Of a stretch of DNA of 64,000 nt, positions 1-12,179 are shown one piece after another. The notes under the pieces were generated by a model. It made no database searches. It saw only the letters and a list, made by a program, of their open reading frames with translations, and was not told where the DNA came from. A program made the position numbers and the translations under genes. The DNA lies in assembly GCA_023548195.1 (NCBI GenBank), contig JAJHZJ010000575.1:871454-935453 (forward strand), written 5' to 3'. How positions within the stretch are numbered: the first letter of the stretch is position 1; each line of letters begins with the position of its first letter. The stretch is from Bettongia penicillata ogilbyi (lineage: Eukaryota; Chordata; Mammalia; Diprotodontia; Potoroidae).

Positions 1-304
1 AGATGTAAACTTAAATATAGAGATAGATAGATATAAATCTAAAAAGATAAATTCTAAAAAGGGTCCTTTGGTCATAAGGTTTTCTTAAAAATATACTGTA
101 TGTAATATCTTTTCTGTACCTATTTACAAAACTGTGCTTTTCTTAGTATTTAATTGTTTTTCTCTAATTACTTTACATAAGCTTTGCTGTCCTTTTGTCC
201 CTGGTATAAATTCAACATGATCATGGGGAAGGATTTTAAGGTTATACTTCCATAATTTTGTTTGACTTTTATTTTACTTCTTTTTGCATAAATTTCCATT
301 ACCA
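1..304. other. AT-rich stretch, nothing recognised
   Basis: No coding region, RNA gene or repeat boundary that I can support. The sequence is AT-rich with a short GATA-like run at the start. Confidence 0.5.
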
Positions 305-490
305 TTGAGGTAAGAGCACATCTGGGTTATTGTGTCTAATTCTGAAACCCTGTATAGGAAGGCCATTAAGAAGTTCAAAGTTTTAGAGAAATGAAATTAG
401 GATGATGGAGGGCCTTGAGTCCATAAAATATGAATACTCTATGAAGGAGTTGTAAGGTTTATCACTGAGATGAGAAGATTTGTAGGAGAT
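305..490 (+). mobile_element. L3/CR1-like LINE 3' fragment
   Basis: The stretch follows the order of words I recall from the 3' coding end of L3/CR1 LINEs: a 'tgtgtctaattctg' start, 'aggaaggccatt', then 'gggccttgagtcca' and 'gagatgagaaga'. A better preserved relative lies at 42,835-43,360 in the same orientation. It is heavily diverged and no reading frame remains. MIR is an alternative for its right edge, since 510-600 looks like a MIR 3' end. Confidence 0.45.
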
Positions 491-509
491 AAAACAACTA
501 TATTTAAAA

Positions 510-600
510 AAAAAGATCATGTCTGTAAAGAGCTCTGCACATATAGGGCTACATAAATATTAGATATTATCATTATTAATATTGATTGAAACCCTACCCA
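510..600 (+). repeat. MIR 3'-end fragment
   Basis: The order 'gtaaagagctctgcacat' followed by 'aataттt'-like AT-rich sequence and 'attatcattattaat' matches the 3' end of MIR SINEs. Short and diverged. Confidence 0.35.
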
Positions 601-728
601 GAGGGATTAGAGTGGATCTATTTGACTCCAATAGGATGGAACAGGAATCATTTATTGAAGATGTAAAAAAAAGAAATATTGGGATTTATCTCAAGAATAT
701 TTTTTAAATCTTAGGAATTAGAACAGAG

Positions 729-973
729 ACAGCTGTGTGGCTCTGTGGATAGAGTGTTGGCTCTGGATTTAAGAAGATCTGAGTTCAAATCCATCCTCAG
801 ACACTCTCTAGTTGTGTAACCTCGGGCAACTCACTTTAGCATCTGCTTCCTTGATGCAGTGGAGAAGGAAATTGCAAACCATTCCAGTATTTTTGTCAAG
901 AAAACCCTATGGACAGTATGGTTCATAGGGTCATGAAAAGTCAGATACAACTGAACAAATGAAGGCAACATTA
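729..973 (+). mobile_element. tRNA-derived SINE (MAR1/WSINE-like)
   Basis: A near-complete SINE. The tRNA-like head contains a B-box (GTTCAAATC at 783-791) preceded by an A-box-like 'tggctctgtgg'. The body carries 'gtgtaacctcgggcaa' and 'ggaaattgcaaacc', and the end 'gtcagatacaactgaacaaa' is the usual terminus of this family. Other copies here lie at 20,735, 26,195, 28,432, 38,333, 47,108, 53,508 and 60,828. Such elements are pol III-transcribed and mobilised by LINE machinery in trans; this copy is diverged and presumably inactive. Confidence 0.8.
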
Positions 974-975
974 AA

Positions 976-1969
976 AATAGAGCTGTTCAAAATTAAAATA
1001 GATTGCATTATGCAACAACTTTTTATTAGTAGTCTTTGAGTAGTAAATGCTTCTTACATGTATTATATATAACTTTTTTTTCCAGGGGATTTCTTTCACT
1101 ATGGAGTTGCTGAGGATCTTCACAATCCAGAATACTGTGACTTTTGTTGATGCTCCTCCCTTTCATTATTAGATCTATATTTATCATCAAAGACATCTAG
1201 CATAGATGGACTCTCCTAATTATTGAGAATATTTTTTATAAATATTTACTACTTTTAAAAATTTGAAAAGACTCTTTTATAAATCCTTGTGGACCAGGAA
1301 TTATATTCTGTTGGCAATTCAGTTACATATATTTAAAAATTTACTTTCTAAGGTTTAGTTGCTGAAGATCTTTATTTTGTTGTTAATTTAGGTATTGTAT
1401 GTTTTCATAAGTAACCATTCTCTTACATTCTTTTAATTTTTCTAGCTCAATGAAGAATTTCTATTGGGTCAAGAATTTTGGAAACTCCTCTGCTTGGCCA
1501 GTATACTCTCCACTGTCAAAAGGCAAAGGTACTCACTATATTCACTAATGTGGCACATGAGACCCAATTTCCTGGAAAGACTGTTCAAAGTATAGCTGTT
1601 TCTTTTTAGATCTACTCTTAAATGTTTGTGTATGACTCTGATTTTCCAAAGTACCAGGTGCCAAGTTTGCAGAGTGGGAAAGTATAAGGAACTCACCTAA
1701 ATTCTGAACCATGAGAGGAGTATAGTTTTTTGGGAGAGACATTAGATAATATTGTTGAATTCTTGGATTTGCTACAAGAAGGGTACTGACAAGTGAGAAA
1801 GAACAATTAATTATCCCTATTTTTTCCCTCATTTCATCAATCTCTTTGTCAGTTGTTTGGGCCAAGAATTTTCCCCTTTTGGCTAAGAGAGAGGGTAAAA
1901 AATAGAGATTTTGTTGGGTAAAGTCAATATTCATTATGAATACCAAATTCCATGAATGAGACAGAAGAT
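976..1969. other. Unique sequence with an unrecognised minus-strand ORF
   Basis: About 1 kb without a repeat I recognise. It holds an open frame of 145 codons on the minus strand (1,545-1,982) whose product I do not recognise. That product has no clear signal peptide, membrane span or catalytic motif; the middle is mildly charged and the C-terminal part has a basic run (KSRSKKK). There is no adjacent gene and I saw no convincing splice context. It may be a relic of an old element or chance. Confidence 0.3.
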
Positions 1970-2045
1970 GATCAATCAGCAAGCATTATATAACCACCTG
2001 TTACATTCCAAGCATCATACTAAGTGCTGGACACACAAATCTTTC
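1970..2045 (+). repeat. Dispersed repeat with 'aagcat..tta..taagtgctgg' core
   Basis: Matches a motif that recurs across the window (also 21,910, 27,868, 35,720, 47,590, 50,745): 'caacaagcattta', then 'caccta', then 'taagtgctgg' and 'acacaaa'. I cannot name the family with certainty; a MIR3- or L3b-like origin is plausible. Confidence 0.4.
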
Positions 2046-3149
2046 ATTGTCCCTCTCTAACCGAAGGAAAAAAATGGAATGGCCAAAATGCTAAATATGA
2101 ATAATAAAAATTAAAATGTCCTCTATGGAAAAGACTAACTCCAAAAGTTATACTATAAGATTTAGTTTATAAAGGAATTTTCCCCTATTAATAATTGAGC
2201 CTAGTACACTTTCTTGCTTCCCAGACATTTTAGTGACTGTATCTTAACTCTGAAACTTAATCCGCTGTCTAATGGAAATATTCTAACTATGACGCAATGA
2301 CAAATAGTTGATACATTATTTTACCCTAAAGCCCAGGCAGGCAAAGAAAGCAAATGGTATGAAGGCACTGCTTAGATCAAGGGATTTTTGTTTCTGTCTC
2401 CATCTCAGAGAAATAAAATCTAGGAAGGAAAGAAAGGGTAATTCATGACATGTAACAGTAAGCCAGAAGTTTAAATATTTAACTGGTCTCAACAGGAATG
2501 AGGTTCTCAAGCCATCCTCTTTACTAGACACGACAAGGTTCTTGTCACAACCTCAGCCGGCAAGGCTCAACCACAGAGATTGCTTTTGTCATCAGCAAAG
2601 TGATTACTTGACAAGATAATGAATTTATCAAGTAATAACCTACAGGATTAGACAACATAAACCATAGACAAAAAACTTCAGGACAACATTTATAATAATA
2701 TGTGAAAATTACCTCCATAGACAGCCAATTAAAACTCCTTCAGCCAAAATGCAGCATATTATTACAATAAATTGCATGCTATATGTATCAAATCTCACAG
2801 TGCCTTTTTAGGCAAACTCACAGAGTAAAAATATCATCTATTTCAGGTTCACCTTCATACTGTTCTAGTATCACCTTGAAGTCTGGACAGGGACCAAGGT
2901 ATTTGGATTCTTTCAGTTTCACACTAAAATTCATTGTTTAAATGAACAACCCCCCAACAATATGCTATTTCCCCACAGCCCTTTACTATTACCCTCCAAA
3001 GTAAAACAATATAAATTTACATCCTATTAAGCAGAAAGATATATGAACTGGAATCAAATGGTCAATTATTAGTTTGGTTCTATGCCTGCTTCTATTAAGG
3101 ATCATTTTATTTACAGCAAAATTCAAAGAGTAACCCTAGCAGCACAAAA
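2046..3149. other. Unique AT-rich sequence
   Basis: No gene or repeat recognised. Short ORFs here have no supporting features. Confidence 0.4.
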
Positions 3150-3395
3150 GACATCATTTATATAGCACCTACTATCTGCAGAATTATACTGAGCACTGTG
3201 CAATCATCTCATTTGATACTCATAACAACCTTGGAAGTTAAGTGCTAATAGTATTCCCATTTTACAGATGAGCAAACTGAGGCAAGAAAGGTTAAATGAC
3301 TTAACTAGGTCATACAACTAGTAAATGTTTGAGGTCTGATTTGAGCTCAGGTCTTCCTGACACCAGATCTGGCATTTCATCCACTTCACCACCCA
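3150..3395 (-). repeat. MIR SINE
   Basis: Minus-strand MIR with the conserved core 'cccattttacagatgagcaa' followed by 'actgaggca', 'gacttaactaggtcata' and 'tgagctcaggtcttcctgac', ending in a tRNA-like part near 3,380. Orientation follows from the reversed core. Confidence 0.75.
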
Positions 3396-3424
3396 GTTAC
3401 TTAAGAGAGAAGAAGGAATCCTGG

Positions 3425-3600
3425 CTTTTGACTCAGATGATTTGGGTTCATATCCTATGTCTTTTTCCTCCTATTTTGTGGCTTTGGATAAATCATTCAT
3501 CTTCTCTCAGTACCAGTTTCCTCATTAGCAAAATGAAAAAAATAGATCAGATTATTTGGAAGATCTCCTTGATTTGAACTCCCATCTTCCTGACCCTCGG
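3425..3600 (+). repeat. MIR SINE, plus strand
   Basis: Reads 'gggttcatatcc', 'gtggctttggataaatcat', 'cagtttcctcattagcaaaa', which is the MIR core in forward orientation. It sits directly next to an opposite-strand MIR at 3,150-3,395. Confidence 0.65.
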
Positions 3601-3689
3601 CCTGATACTTTATCCAATATTGTATTGCCAATGGAATTTTAATTCTCAGTACAATTTTAAGGGAGGAGGTTTAGCTAGATGAAGTACAT

Positions 3690-3805
3690 TCCTAAAGTAA
3701 AGCCTTATAATCTTGGGCAAGTCCCTCAACCTCATCTGTAAAATGAGGTGCTTTCCCTGTGAGGCTTCTATGTCCTCTTGTAGCTCTGAATTTATTATCC
3801 CATGA
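3690..3805 (+). repeat. MIR fragment
   Basis: Contains 'cttgggcaagtccctcaacc' and 'catctgtaaaatgagg', the MIR core, followed by 'gaggcttctatgtcctcttg'. The tRNA head is missing. Confidence 0.6.
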
Positions 3806-5369
3806 CCTTCGATGACAAGATAAAATCTCCCTCAGATTTTAAAGACAAGATGGAGGAGAGGTCAATAATCAGCAAAAAGAAATAAAGAAATAAATGAGCA
3901 AATGAGCGAATAAATAAATAAATGAATGAGTAAATAAGCAAGGCTCACATTCTCTCAGATTTTTTTCGGGATAATCAGAATAGGTGCCACGTCTTTCAGG
4001 GGTTAGGACCACTAGTTCATATCAATGAAAAATCATTCGTGCTCATTTAAAAATGTTAATTCAAAGATCTCATTCAGAAGAAACAAAACAAAAAAACACC
4101 CAGCTCAAAGGTATTTTCATAGTGCCTTCAGATACCACCTTAGGCACAGGAAGGGCTGAGGCAGAGCCGGGGCAAGCAGAGTGAAGCTCCCCACCCTCCT
4201 TCAACATTGGAATTCATGAGGAACTTCCAATGCAAGAAATAACTGAGAGAAATTCAGCTGAAACTCAGCTGAGGAGAATTCGTTACTATAGTGATTTATG
4301 AGCTAGAATCTCCTAAAGGGCAAAGGAATCATAGAGATTATTACCTCCAACCCATCAATCATATAATCAGTCAACAGGAATTTATTGAGTACAAACTTTA
4401 TACTAGGCTTCATATGAGGAAACAGAGACTGAAGTGGAACATTCTTAAAACTAAATTGTTTACATTTTTGAGAAGGCAGGTAATGTGCATATGTAGATAC
4501 ATGTAAATTCAAGGTAGCAAGGTGATTTGGGGAGAGAATAGGAGAAGTTGGGAGTATTAGACGATATTTCATGTACAGAGTGGTCCTTAGGATGGATACT
4601 GATGGAGGATGGAGATTCAGAGGCAGAGACGAGGAGGGAGCCCTAGTCCTTGTTCAGTGAAAACCAGTGCAAAATTTTGGAATTATAAGACTGTGTATCA
4701 GAAACAGCAAGAAATATAGATAGGACCATAGGAAACAGAAAGGAGTTATAGAGGAGAAAAGTTATAGGGGAGAAAAGCAAGTTTGGGGAACAAGTTATGA
4801 AGGGTTACCATATCTTTTTTTGTTTCACCAGGGAGATATCAGTAAGGTTTCCACTCACATAACTCTCAGGCGAGAACGCAGTATCTCTTCACAGTTCCCC
4901 TACCCACAACTATTACTTCTGGGAGAGAGAGAGAGACAAAATAATCATACAGAGGGTGGAATAACTAAGGTTTTGACTCAGTATATTTAATTTAGAGAAT
5001 GATTATAGCACATTTTCAATCATTTAACAGCACAGAAACAATAGAGTTGAGACTAGATGGTAAGAATAATTAATTAAATATAAAGCTACCAGATTATTTG
5101 ATGACCACATGGGAAGTGTTCCTTCTTTGATTCATCATCTTCTAGATTAACCTCCCCAGGAGCTGCCTCATCAATGTCCAATAGTGTCTCTCTATTCCAC
5201 CTCAACTGACATGCCCTGTACTCCAGATATAGTTCCTTGTATTTGCCCTGCGCTAAACAATCCCTAGTTCTGGCTCTGCATAGGTGACTTGGAAGGGATG
5301 AAGACAAGGAGAAGCACTGGAAAGGCAAAGAGTTGTGTATTTCTTTATGATGTGAAAAGAACATGCTGT
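3806..5369. other. Unique sequence with A-rich tetranucleotide run
   Basis: Holds a degenerate (aaat/gaat) run at about 3,883-3,945 and a short dispersed-repeat fragment near 4,365-4,420. A minus-strand ORF of 92 codons at 5,086-5,364 has an acidic end but no recognised domain. No gene can be supported. Confidence 0.4.
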
Positions 5370-5560
5370 AATGGGAAAAGAAAATACTGAACCTGTAGTC
5401 ACTAGACTTCAGTTCAAATATTGACTTTCTTGCTTCCTACTTGTATAATCTTGGGCAATTTTCTTATCCTCTATGAAACTCTATGACCTCACTTGTAAAA
5501 TAAAGAGGCTGGATGAGATAATCCTTTCTGCTATTGATCTATAATCCCAACAGCTATCTT
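5370..5560 (+). repeat. MIR SINE
   Basis: Contains 'agacttcagttcaaat', 'ataatcttgggcaatt', and 'cttgtaaaataaagaggctg', in MIR order on the plus strand. Diverged but nearly full length. Confidence 0.65.
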
Positions 5561-6524
5561 CTCTGAGATCGATTCTAACTCTAAAATCTGTAAAATTGTG
5601 AACCTCTGAGAGTAGTAGGAAGTGTAAAGACATCAATATGTTGTGCATGTAGCCTTAAAGAATGCTAGTATTGTTTTTCTCAACCCTTCTTCGACCTCTG
5701 AGTAAACCCTGTACAACTCAGTTATCCTCACCTAAAAGTAAAGATCTTTATACCTCCTTATTCTAAAGATGTGTTCGAGTTTGGGCCCTCTAAATTTCAG
5801 TGACTTGAGACAAACGACCAATTACCCACACTAGTTATTTCTTAGGACTGAGAAATTCTTGCAAATTTGCATATCTCTATTAAAGCTCACTGAGAAAGAT
5901 ATTTTGAAACTGTTCTCTATACACAGTATCTTAGTACCCTGTAGCCTCAAGCATGAATGTTTTTTTCAATATCTAAAGTCCCTTCTCTTATATTTAAATG
6001 GGAGCTTCCGGAAAGTCATCTTTTCAACTGAAAGAGAAGTTGGTTTAGAACTTAGCTGAGCTCAAATATGTTTATTTCTTGCTTGCTCTTGAAGACACAT
6101 GAAAAGAAACCTTGACAATTCTTAAAGCATGCCTGAACCACAGAATAAAATGAGTTTTCATGGTTTAAAGAGTCATCTCACAAACCTTGGATATATGTGA
6201 CTTTTATTCATCCCACTCACAATTTGGCTTTTACAAAGAAATTTTTAAAACAAAATTAATATGATTCACAAATTGATTCCTTCTGGCTTTGAACTGAGAT
6301 TAAATATGTGGTAAACAGTACAACTGAAGAAGCAAGCATTTGAATCTTCAAATTGGTAGGTTATGCTTTCAAAGGCAAATATAAAAATAGGAATCCATAA
6401 AATATACATCCTCATTTTATTGGGCAATTCCCCTTTTCCACAAAATTTTGGGACTTCAACCTTTTTTATTGCTCATAGGATTTAAAATGTGACTGAAAAC
6501 TTTTCATTACTGGTTCCAGGACCA
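5561..6524. other. Unique sequence
   Basis: No gene, RNA or repeat recognised. Confidence 0.35.
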
Positions 6525-6645
6525 ACCTCCCCATTTCCCAGTGGGGGAACCTGAGATTCCAGGAAGGTTGAGGATCTGTTCAGGATGACACAGGTGGGAG
6601 TGGTTGATCAGGATTGGAGCCCCAGTCCTCTACCTAAAGAGTAAA
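6525..6645 (-). repeat. MIR fragment
   Basis: Reads 'cccagtgggggaacctgaga', 'aggatgacacaggtggga', 'ggagccccagtcctc', a reversed MIR core and head. Confidence 0.5.
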
Positions 6646-8779
6646 TACTATTTCTTTTACATGGCATTGTCTTTATTTGGAAATAGTTCATTGTTAGGTT
6701 CCCAGATCGGCTCAGAAAAGCTGTCCAACTTGCAACATCACTGAGTCATAGCACTAATAGCAGAAACTAGAATCATGGGTCCTGGAAGTAGGGAGCTTCA
6801 GGCCCTTACGGTGGTACCCTACACAGACCTGCCCTATTCCATGCTCCTAAATGACCTTTCTCCCTTCCTCTCCATCAAGATGTCCAGTCTTGGTACAATA
6901 TCAAGTGGTTTAGGGGAAAAGTTGTCTCTTTGAACTAATAAATGAATTATAACATCTTAGGTCTCTCACTTTCTTTTTTGAGCACATCAGCTTAAATGAA
7001 TCATCTGTGCATTGGGTATTGATAGACTTAGTCATGTTGGCATCTCTCACTTCCCATATCTGAACACACTCAGTAAAGCTCTCCAGTATTAGAAACTATG
7101 TCTTTGCTCCACATCTTTCACATGACTTCTGCCCAATAAATGTTGCTTGGTTGGTTTATTGGTCCTTTGGAATGGAGTTGTCATGATTTGAACTCAGTGC
7201 ATTTTTCTGTGATCCTAATGCTCAGTGACTCCTTTTCTAATTTGTATTGCTTGAAGATTGTTTCCAAATAGTACACAGAGGATAGTCTCTGTCATCAAAC
7301 TATTTCATTTAAATAATATTTTTGTTTGTTTGGGTTACAAAGATCAGTTGAAAAACTCCATAGATCAATTGAAGGGCATGCTACTGTGACATCAGAAAAA
7401 AAAAAAACATTGGTAAAATAAGATGAACAGAATAAGTTACACATTGAATAGATGAATTTAGATTACATATAAATATGATATTTACCGACTAACCTTTCTG
7501 TACTGTTTGCCTTCTTTGTTGACAATGATGCAAGTGAAATGATAGTTAAACTGAAAGGAATAAACCTTAACATTTCAGACAAAAGAATCTAAATAAACTC
7601 TGGAGACAATTTCAGCACCATTAAATGAATGAAAATAAGATGTTCTTTCCTCAAAAAGGACAATAAACAAGGGAGCACATTTCTTACCAGATTAAGATAA
7701 AGTCGTTTTTCTTTCGTGCTTAATCTATATTTCATGACTATCACAATGAAGATAAGAATAATTTCTCAATTTCATAGCTTTTTACCCAACTACATCACAA
7801 AATGCAAATCATCTAGCTAGAATGAGCTAGAAAAGTAGAAAAATGAATTTTCCCAGTAAAGAGTTGTTTCGTTGATTTTCTTTTTGTGGCTGGTTTACTA
7901 ATTAGATTACATTTAGGTTTTTTCTTTTTTCCATCATATTCTTTCTGGTGAAATGAGAATTTTAAAATATTCTATGAATAATTTAATGACAAGCTAAATT
8001 CAATTACAAGTTATTATGCCTTTTTAATGTACATACTGTATATAACACTCTCCTAGGCACTGAGAGGGTGCAGCACTAATAAAAACAGCCTCCTTGCTCT
8101 CAACACTAATTTAAGAGCACAGGTTGGAGGATGATACTGATACAACTAAGTCTAAAACAAAATGTACTTAGCAAATTATCTTCTCTTCTAAAAAAAATAT
8201 TCAATTTTTATCATAGTACTCAGATATGGAAAGGAGGTAGTGATCACTTTCACGGGGCTTGGTCAGTTAGTCTTACACTTTTTTTTTTTACCACAATATG
8301 ATATGATATGATGGCAATCTTCACATTACAATTTTTCCTCTATTGGCTGCAGATGAATATTCAATCATGCATTTAAAAGGCAGCAGCCAGATAACAGCAT
8401 TCCCCTCTCCCTTCGCTCTCTTGGGAACTGCTTCTATCGAACAGTTTCTGTTTTGCTTAAAGGTCCAATTGATTTCTAGCAATGTGGATGAACACCTTTT
8501 GCTCCTTATTGATCAAATATGTCATTTCCCAGTTTAACAGTATCTTCTCACTAGTGACTGAAATAAAGCCAGATTTTTGGCAGCAAGAATATTCTTTCCT
8601 CAGACTTTTTTTCTATTCTAAAATACAGCATTCAACAAGTTGTAAATGCTCTTTCTAATGCTGTTCAATGTATATTTTTGGGAAAAATCATATAAAATGC
8701 CAGATCCAATAGTCTCTTTAATAGACATTATTGAAAGTGCCTTCCCTCTCTGTTCATTATTTCCAATTTTCCATATACA

Positions 8780-8781
<2 letters not shown>
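6646..8781. other. Unique AT-rich sequence
   Basis: About 2.1 kb in which I see no gene or repeat boundary. It includes short homopolymer runs only (A run near 7,396, T run near 8,280). Confidence 0.35.

Positions 8782-8817
<36 letters not shown>
8782..8817. repeat. (TG)n microsatellite
   Basis: A perfect run of about 18 TG units, immediately left of a minus-strand SINE/MIR fragment. Confidence 0.95.
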
Positions 8818-8819
<2 letters not shown>

Positions 8820-8820
<1 letters not shown>

Positions 8821-8950
8821 GGAGGCAATCAATGTTAAGTAACTTTCTCAGAATAACACAGCTACTAAGTGTCTGAGGCCAAATTTGAATTCAAATCCTC
8901 CTGACTCTAGAGCTGGTGATCCATCCAATGTGCCATCAGTACCCCACAGT
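8820..8950 (-). repeat. SINE/MIR head, minus strand
   Basis: Reads 'aataacacagctactaagtg', 'tctgaggccaaatttgaatt', 'cctcctgactctagagctgg' and 'atccatccaatgtgcca', the reversed tRNA-like half shared by MIR and MAR1-type SINEs. Confidence 0.65.
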
Positions 8951-8984
8951 CTGTTTGCAAGTATTTGTTTACATACTGTCTCCT

Positions 8985-9095
8985 GTGCTAGACTCTAAAC
9001 TCCTTGAGTTCAGAGAATGTATTTTGTCTTTGTGTTAAATCACCAGTGATTAGCACAGTGCCTGGCACATAGTAGGCAATTACAAGATTTTTTTG
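8985..9095 (+). repeat. L2 LINE 3' end
   Basis: Contains 'tagactctaaactccttgag', then 'tagcacagtgcctggcacat' and 'agtaggcaatta', the hallmark 3' terminus of L2 in forward orientation. Confidence 0.7.
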
Positions 9096-9339
9096 GATAA
9101 TTGACAAATATTAATTACTATAATGCAAAATTATAACTACTAAGTACATGAGAAAGACACAGAAAAAAATACTATGGGAGATACAAATTGGAAGAACTTA
9201 TTAACAAACTAGGGGGTAGGGAAGGGTTCATGGACAGCACAAGAAATGGACTTTTTAAAAAAAGATCAGAATCATTCATTCAGCAAGCCCTATGCTAAGT
9301 GTTGGAATCATTGATTATATTATCACATCTAAGACAAAT

Positions 9340-9990
9340 AATTCCCAGATCTATTTATCCAGCCCTAACCTCTTTCTTGTTCTCCAGGCTCATATCTTCA
9401 ACTGCTATGCCAGGTGTTCTATGGACATCTTGATCTCTACATGACTAAAACAGAACTCATCAATCCCCCCCCACCCCATATACTCCCCTCCTTCTAATCT
9501 GCTACCACTGTCAAAGGCACCATCATCCCCATCCCCGCCTCAAGTCACCCAAGCTCACAACTCAAGCTGACTTTAGCTTTGATTTCTTTGACTTCTCACT
9601 CTCTCACCATCCCTCTCTTATCCAAATGCTTGACATATCCTCCTGATTCCACCTTCACAATATCTCTCTTCTGACTCAGCTATCAATCTAGTACAGATCT
9701 TCATGACCACGCCTAGAAAATGGAGATAGCCTTCTGGTTAGTCTCCCTGCCTCAAATCTCTCCTCACTCTAGTCTTTCCTCCACACAGCTATCAAAGTGA
9801 TCTTTCTAAAAAAGTAGATCTGATCATATGGTCCCCCATTCCTACTAAATAAACTTCAGTGGCTCCCTATTATCTGCAGTATAAAACATAAAAAATAACT
9901 TCTTTTAAGTCCTTTCCTTCTGTACCAATCTTCTTATATTTTACTCCACCTACCCTGAAATATAATGATGCTGTCCTCCTTGTGATTCCG
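9340..9990 (+). mobile_element. L2 LINE fragment (ORF2 3' part)
   Basis: Follows the 3' part of L2 in order: 'aaaacagaactcatcaatcc', 'aaaggcaccatcatcccc', 'tctcaccatccctctctta', 'tccacacagctatcaaagtg', 'cagtggctccctattatct', 'tattttactccacctaccc'. In L2 this region encodes the end of the reverse transcriptase protein, but many indels have removed the frame. One of the longest L2 pieces in the window. Confidence 0.75.
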
Positions 9991-12179
9991 TTTATGACAC
10001 TTCATCTCTTAGATAGACATTTGCAATAGCTGTCCTACTGTCTCTCTCCTCATCTCTGCCTCCTGGTTTCCTTAGATTACTTCATTTATTTCATTCTTTA
10101 AAAATTAACTATTGTTTACTCTAGAATTCTGTAGGTTTGTAGACCAGCAATGATCACACAGTTTTCTCTCCTTAAGCATTTCGACTAAATGCAACTCTGA
10201 AAATATACATTCATAGCAAGCAATTTACCTTTAAATGATTCCACTTCTGTTTTTACCATTGACATTGCCTTTAGTTTTATCCTAACATTTGCTTATCTCT
10301 CATTACATTCTGCAAACATTTCTTTATTTTACTTTTAATTTATGGGATAAAACAAATTTTTCCATAACATGGCACCATAAAAAAGATTATTATACCTGAA
10401 ACTGTAAATATGCTAACCCACAACTCGCTATTCCTTTCCAATATACAGCAACAATTATCACATAAATTTATTTTTCTCTCTTTTTTTTCTCCCTCCTCAT
10501 TGCTACTGTAGAGTATCTCAAAATTCTGGCATGGTTGTTCTCCAAGAAGCCTTTCTTGGGTTCCTGTTACTACTTTGAAATAATCCGCATTTTACCCCAT
10601 ATATAGAATGACCACCTTCTGCATATTGATCCTGTCGTTAGACTATAAACTCCCGAAGATGTGTGACTTAAAGAAAAAAAAATTGTGTCCCCAGTACTAA
10701 ATACAGGTATTTAATGTTTTTTGACTTAAGCCAAAACTAAAAACAAAATGTGCCCTTACCTACTTTTACTTGGGACAGATACTATGACATGCATGAACTA
10801 CAAAATAAGTTCAGTAGGGAGGGGGGAAGCCCTCACCACCAGGGAGATGGGGATAAGACTTATGAAGAAGCTGTAATTTAAGCATGACCATGCAAGAATT
10901 TTGAGACACTCTTCAATAGTAGTGAAGAGGAAGAACATCCCCAAACAGTTCACAAAAGTGCACAAGAAAGCACAAATTGATGCCATAAAAAGAGGCTGTC
11001 TATTTTTCTTGCTTTCTAAAATGACTTCCATATGTCCTTTCACTTTTATCATAGCTAGTGTTCATCTTGGGGGTAAACCATGTGCAGCAGACTGCTTTGT
11101 GACTGTAAATTATGCTTGAAGGAAGGTCATTCCTTTAGAAGTCAGAGAACTGGACACTGACAGACCATTGCCCTTTCAGAAATATTATCACAGTTCTATT
11201 GAATCTTTTGCTCAAGGGAAATATTCTTTTCTATCACTAGATTATAGCTCCATGCTTGGAAGGACCATTCCAGAATTGCTGAAACCTTAAGCAATGGGGA
11301 ATTAATTAGCACATAACTGAATCAAATGCCATAGCTGAATTGTTACTAATTACTTTGGAATTAGAATTCGGATCTACTACAAAGGAAGGAGAAACAGCTA
11401 CACAGTGATGTTATTTTATGTTCTAAATTATGAAGTGGCTATGCCTTTTATATTAGGTTGTATTTACTTGACAACAACAACATACCATGTTTTTTTTTCC
11501 TTAAGTTATCCAAGACCATTCTGTTTCAAAACATGTAAATCAAATTATTTCTTGACTACCCTTTCCAGCTTCCATTCACATGTCTATTATGCTCTACACT
11601 GTGACATTGTAGATTGCATATTAGCTGCTACTAAAGTGCATCCACCTAGGATATACTGCTATCTTTCAACCTCTCATAATGAACTGCAGATGAGTCATGA
11701 CCAATTTAGAAAAAAATAGAGCAGGCTGGGTCTCATTTGGGAAACTGTCATTCTTTCAATGAGGTCAATATATTTCTTGGTGGAGAATCACATCTTCTTT
11801 AAACTGATATTCTCCCAGGGATGACACAGGGCTGCAGCTCATGAGATAACATTATTTTTATTTATTTTTCAATTATCAAGCACCTGTTTTTCTCTCTCTT
11901 TTAAAATCACCCTCATGGGGAAATGAGAAAAAGCAATAACGACAAAACATTCACTTGTAACAAGTAAGCATGGTCCAGTCAGATTCTCATATTGGCCATG
12001 CCCAGAAGGGCACCTCATTTTGCATATTAGTTTATCACCTACCTTTCTGTCAAGAGAGTCGTAGCAGATTTCATCATTACTACTCTAGAATTATGGCTGA
12101 CCTTTGTGTTGATTGGAGTTTTTAAGTCTTGCAAAATTGTCAGGTTTTATAAAAAAAAAAAAATTTGGTGATAGAGTAT
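9991..12179. other. Unique or undetermined AT-rich sequence
   Basis: No gene recognised. The stretch around 10,290-10,660 is pyrimidine-rich and may be a decayed LINE 3' end, but I could not confirm it. ORFs at 10,798-11,119 and 11,405-11,719 lack recognisable domains. Confidence 0.35.

Noticed and set aside
3150..3600. MIR and SINE heads read as tRNA genes
   Set aside because: Only A- and B-box remnants remain; no cloverleaf or anticodon stem can be formed with confidence.
5086..5364. 92-codon minus-strand ORF with an acidic end
   Set aside because: No recognised domain, no promoter or splice context, and length within chance expectation for the window.
10901..11719. ORFs of 72-104 codons
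   Set aside because: Opposing frames overlap and none has recognisable motifs or a conserved context.
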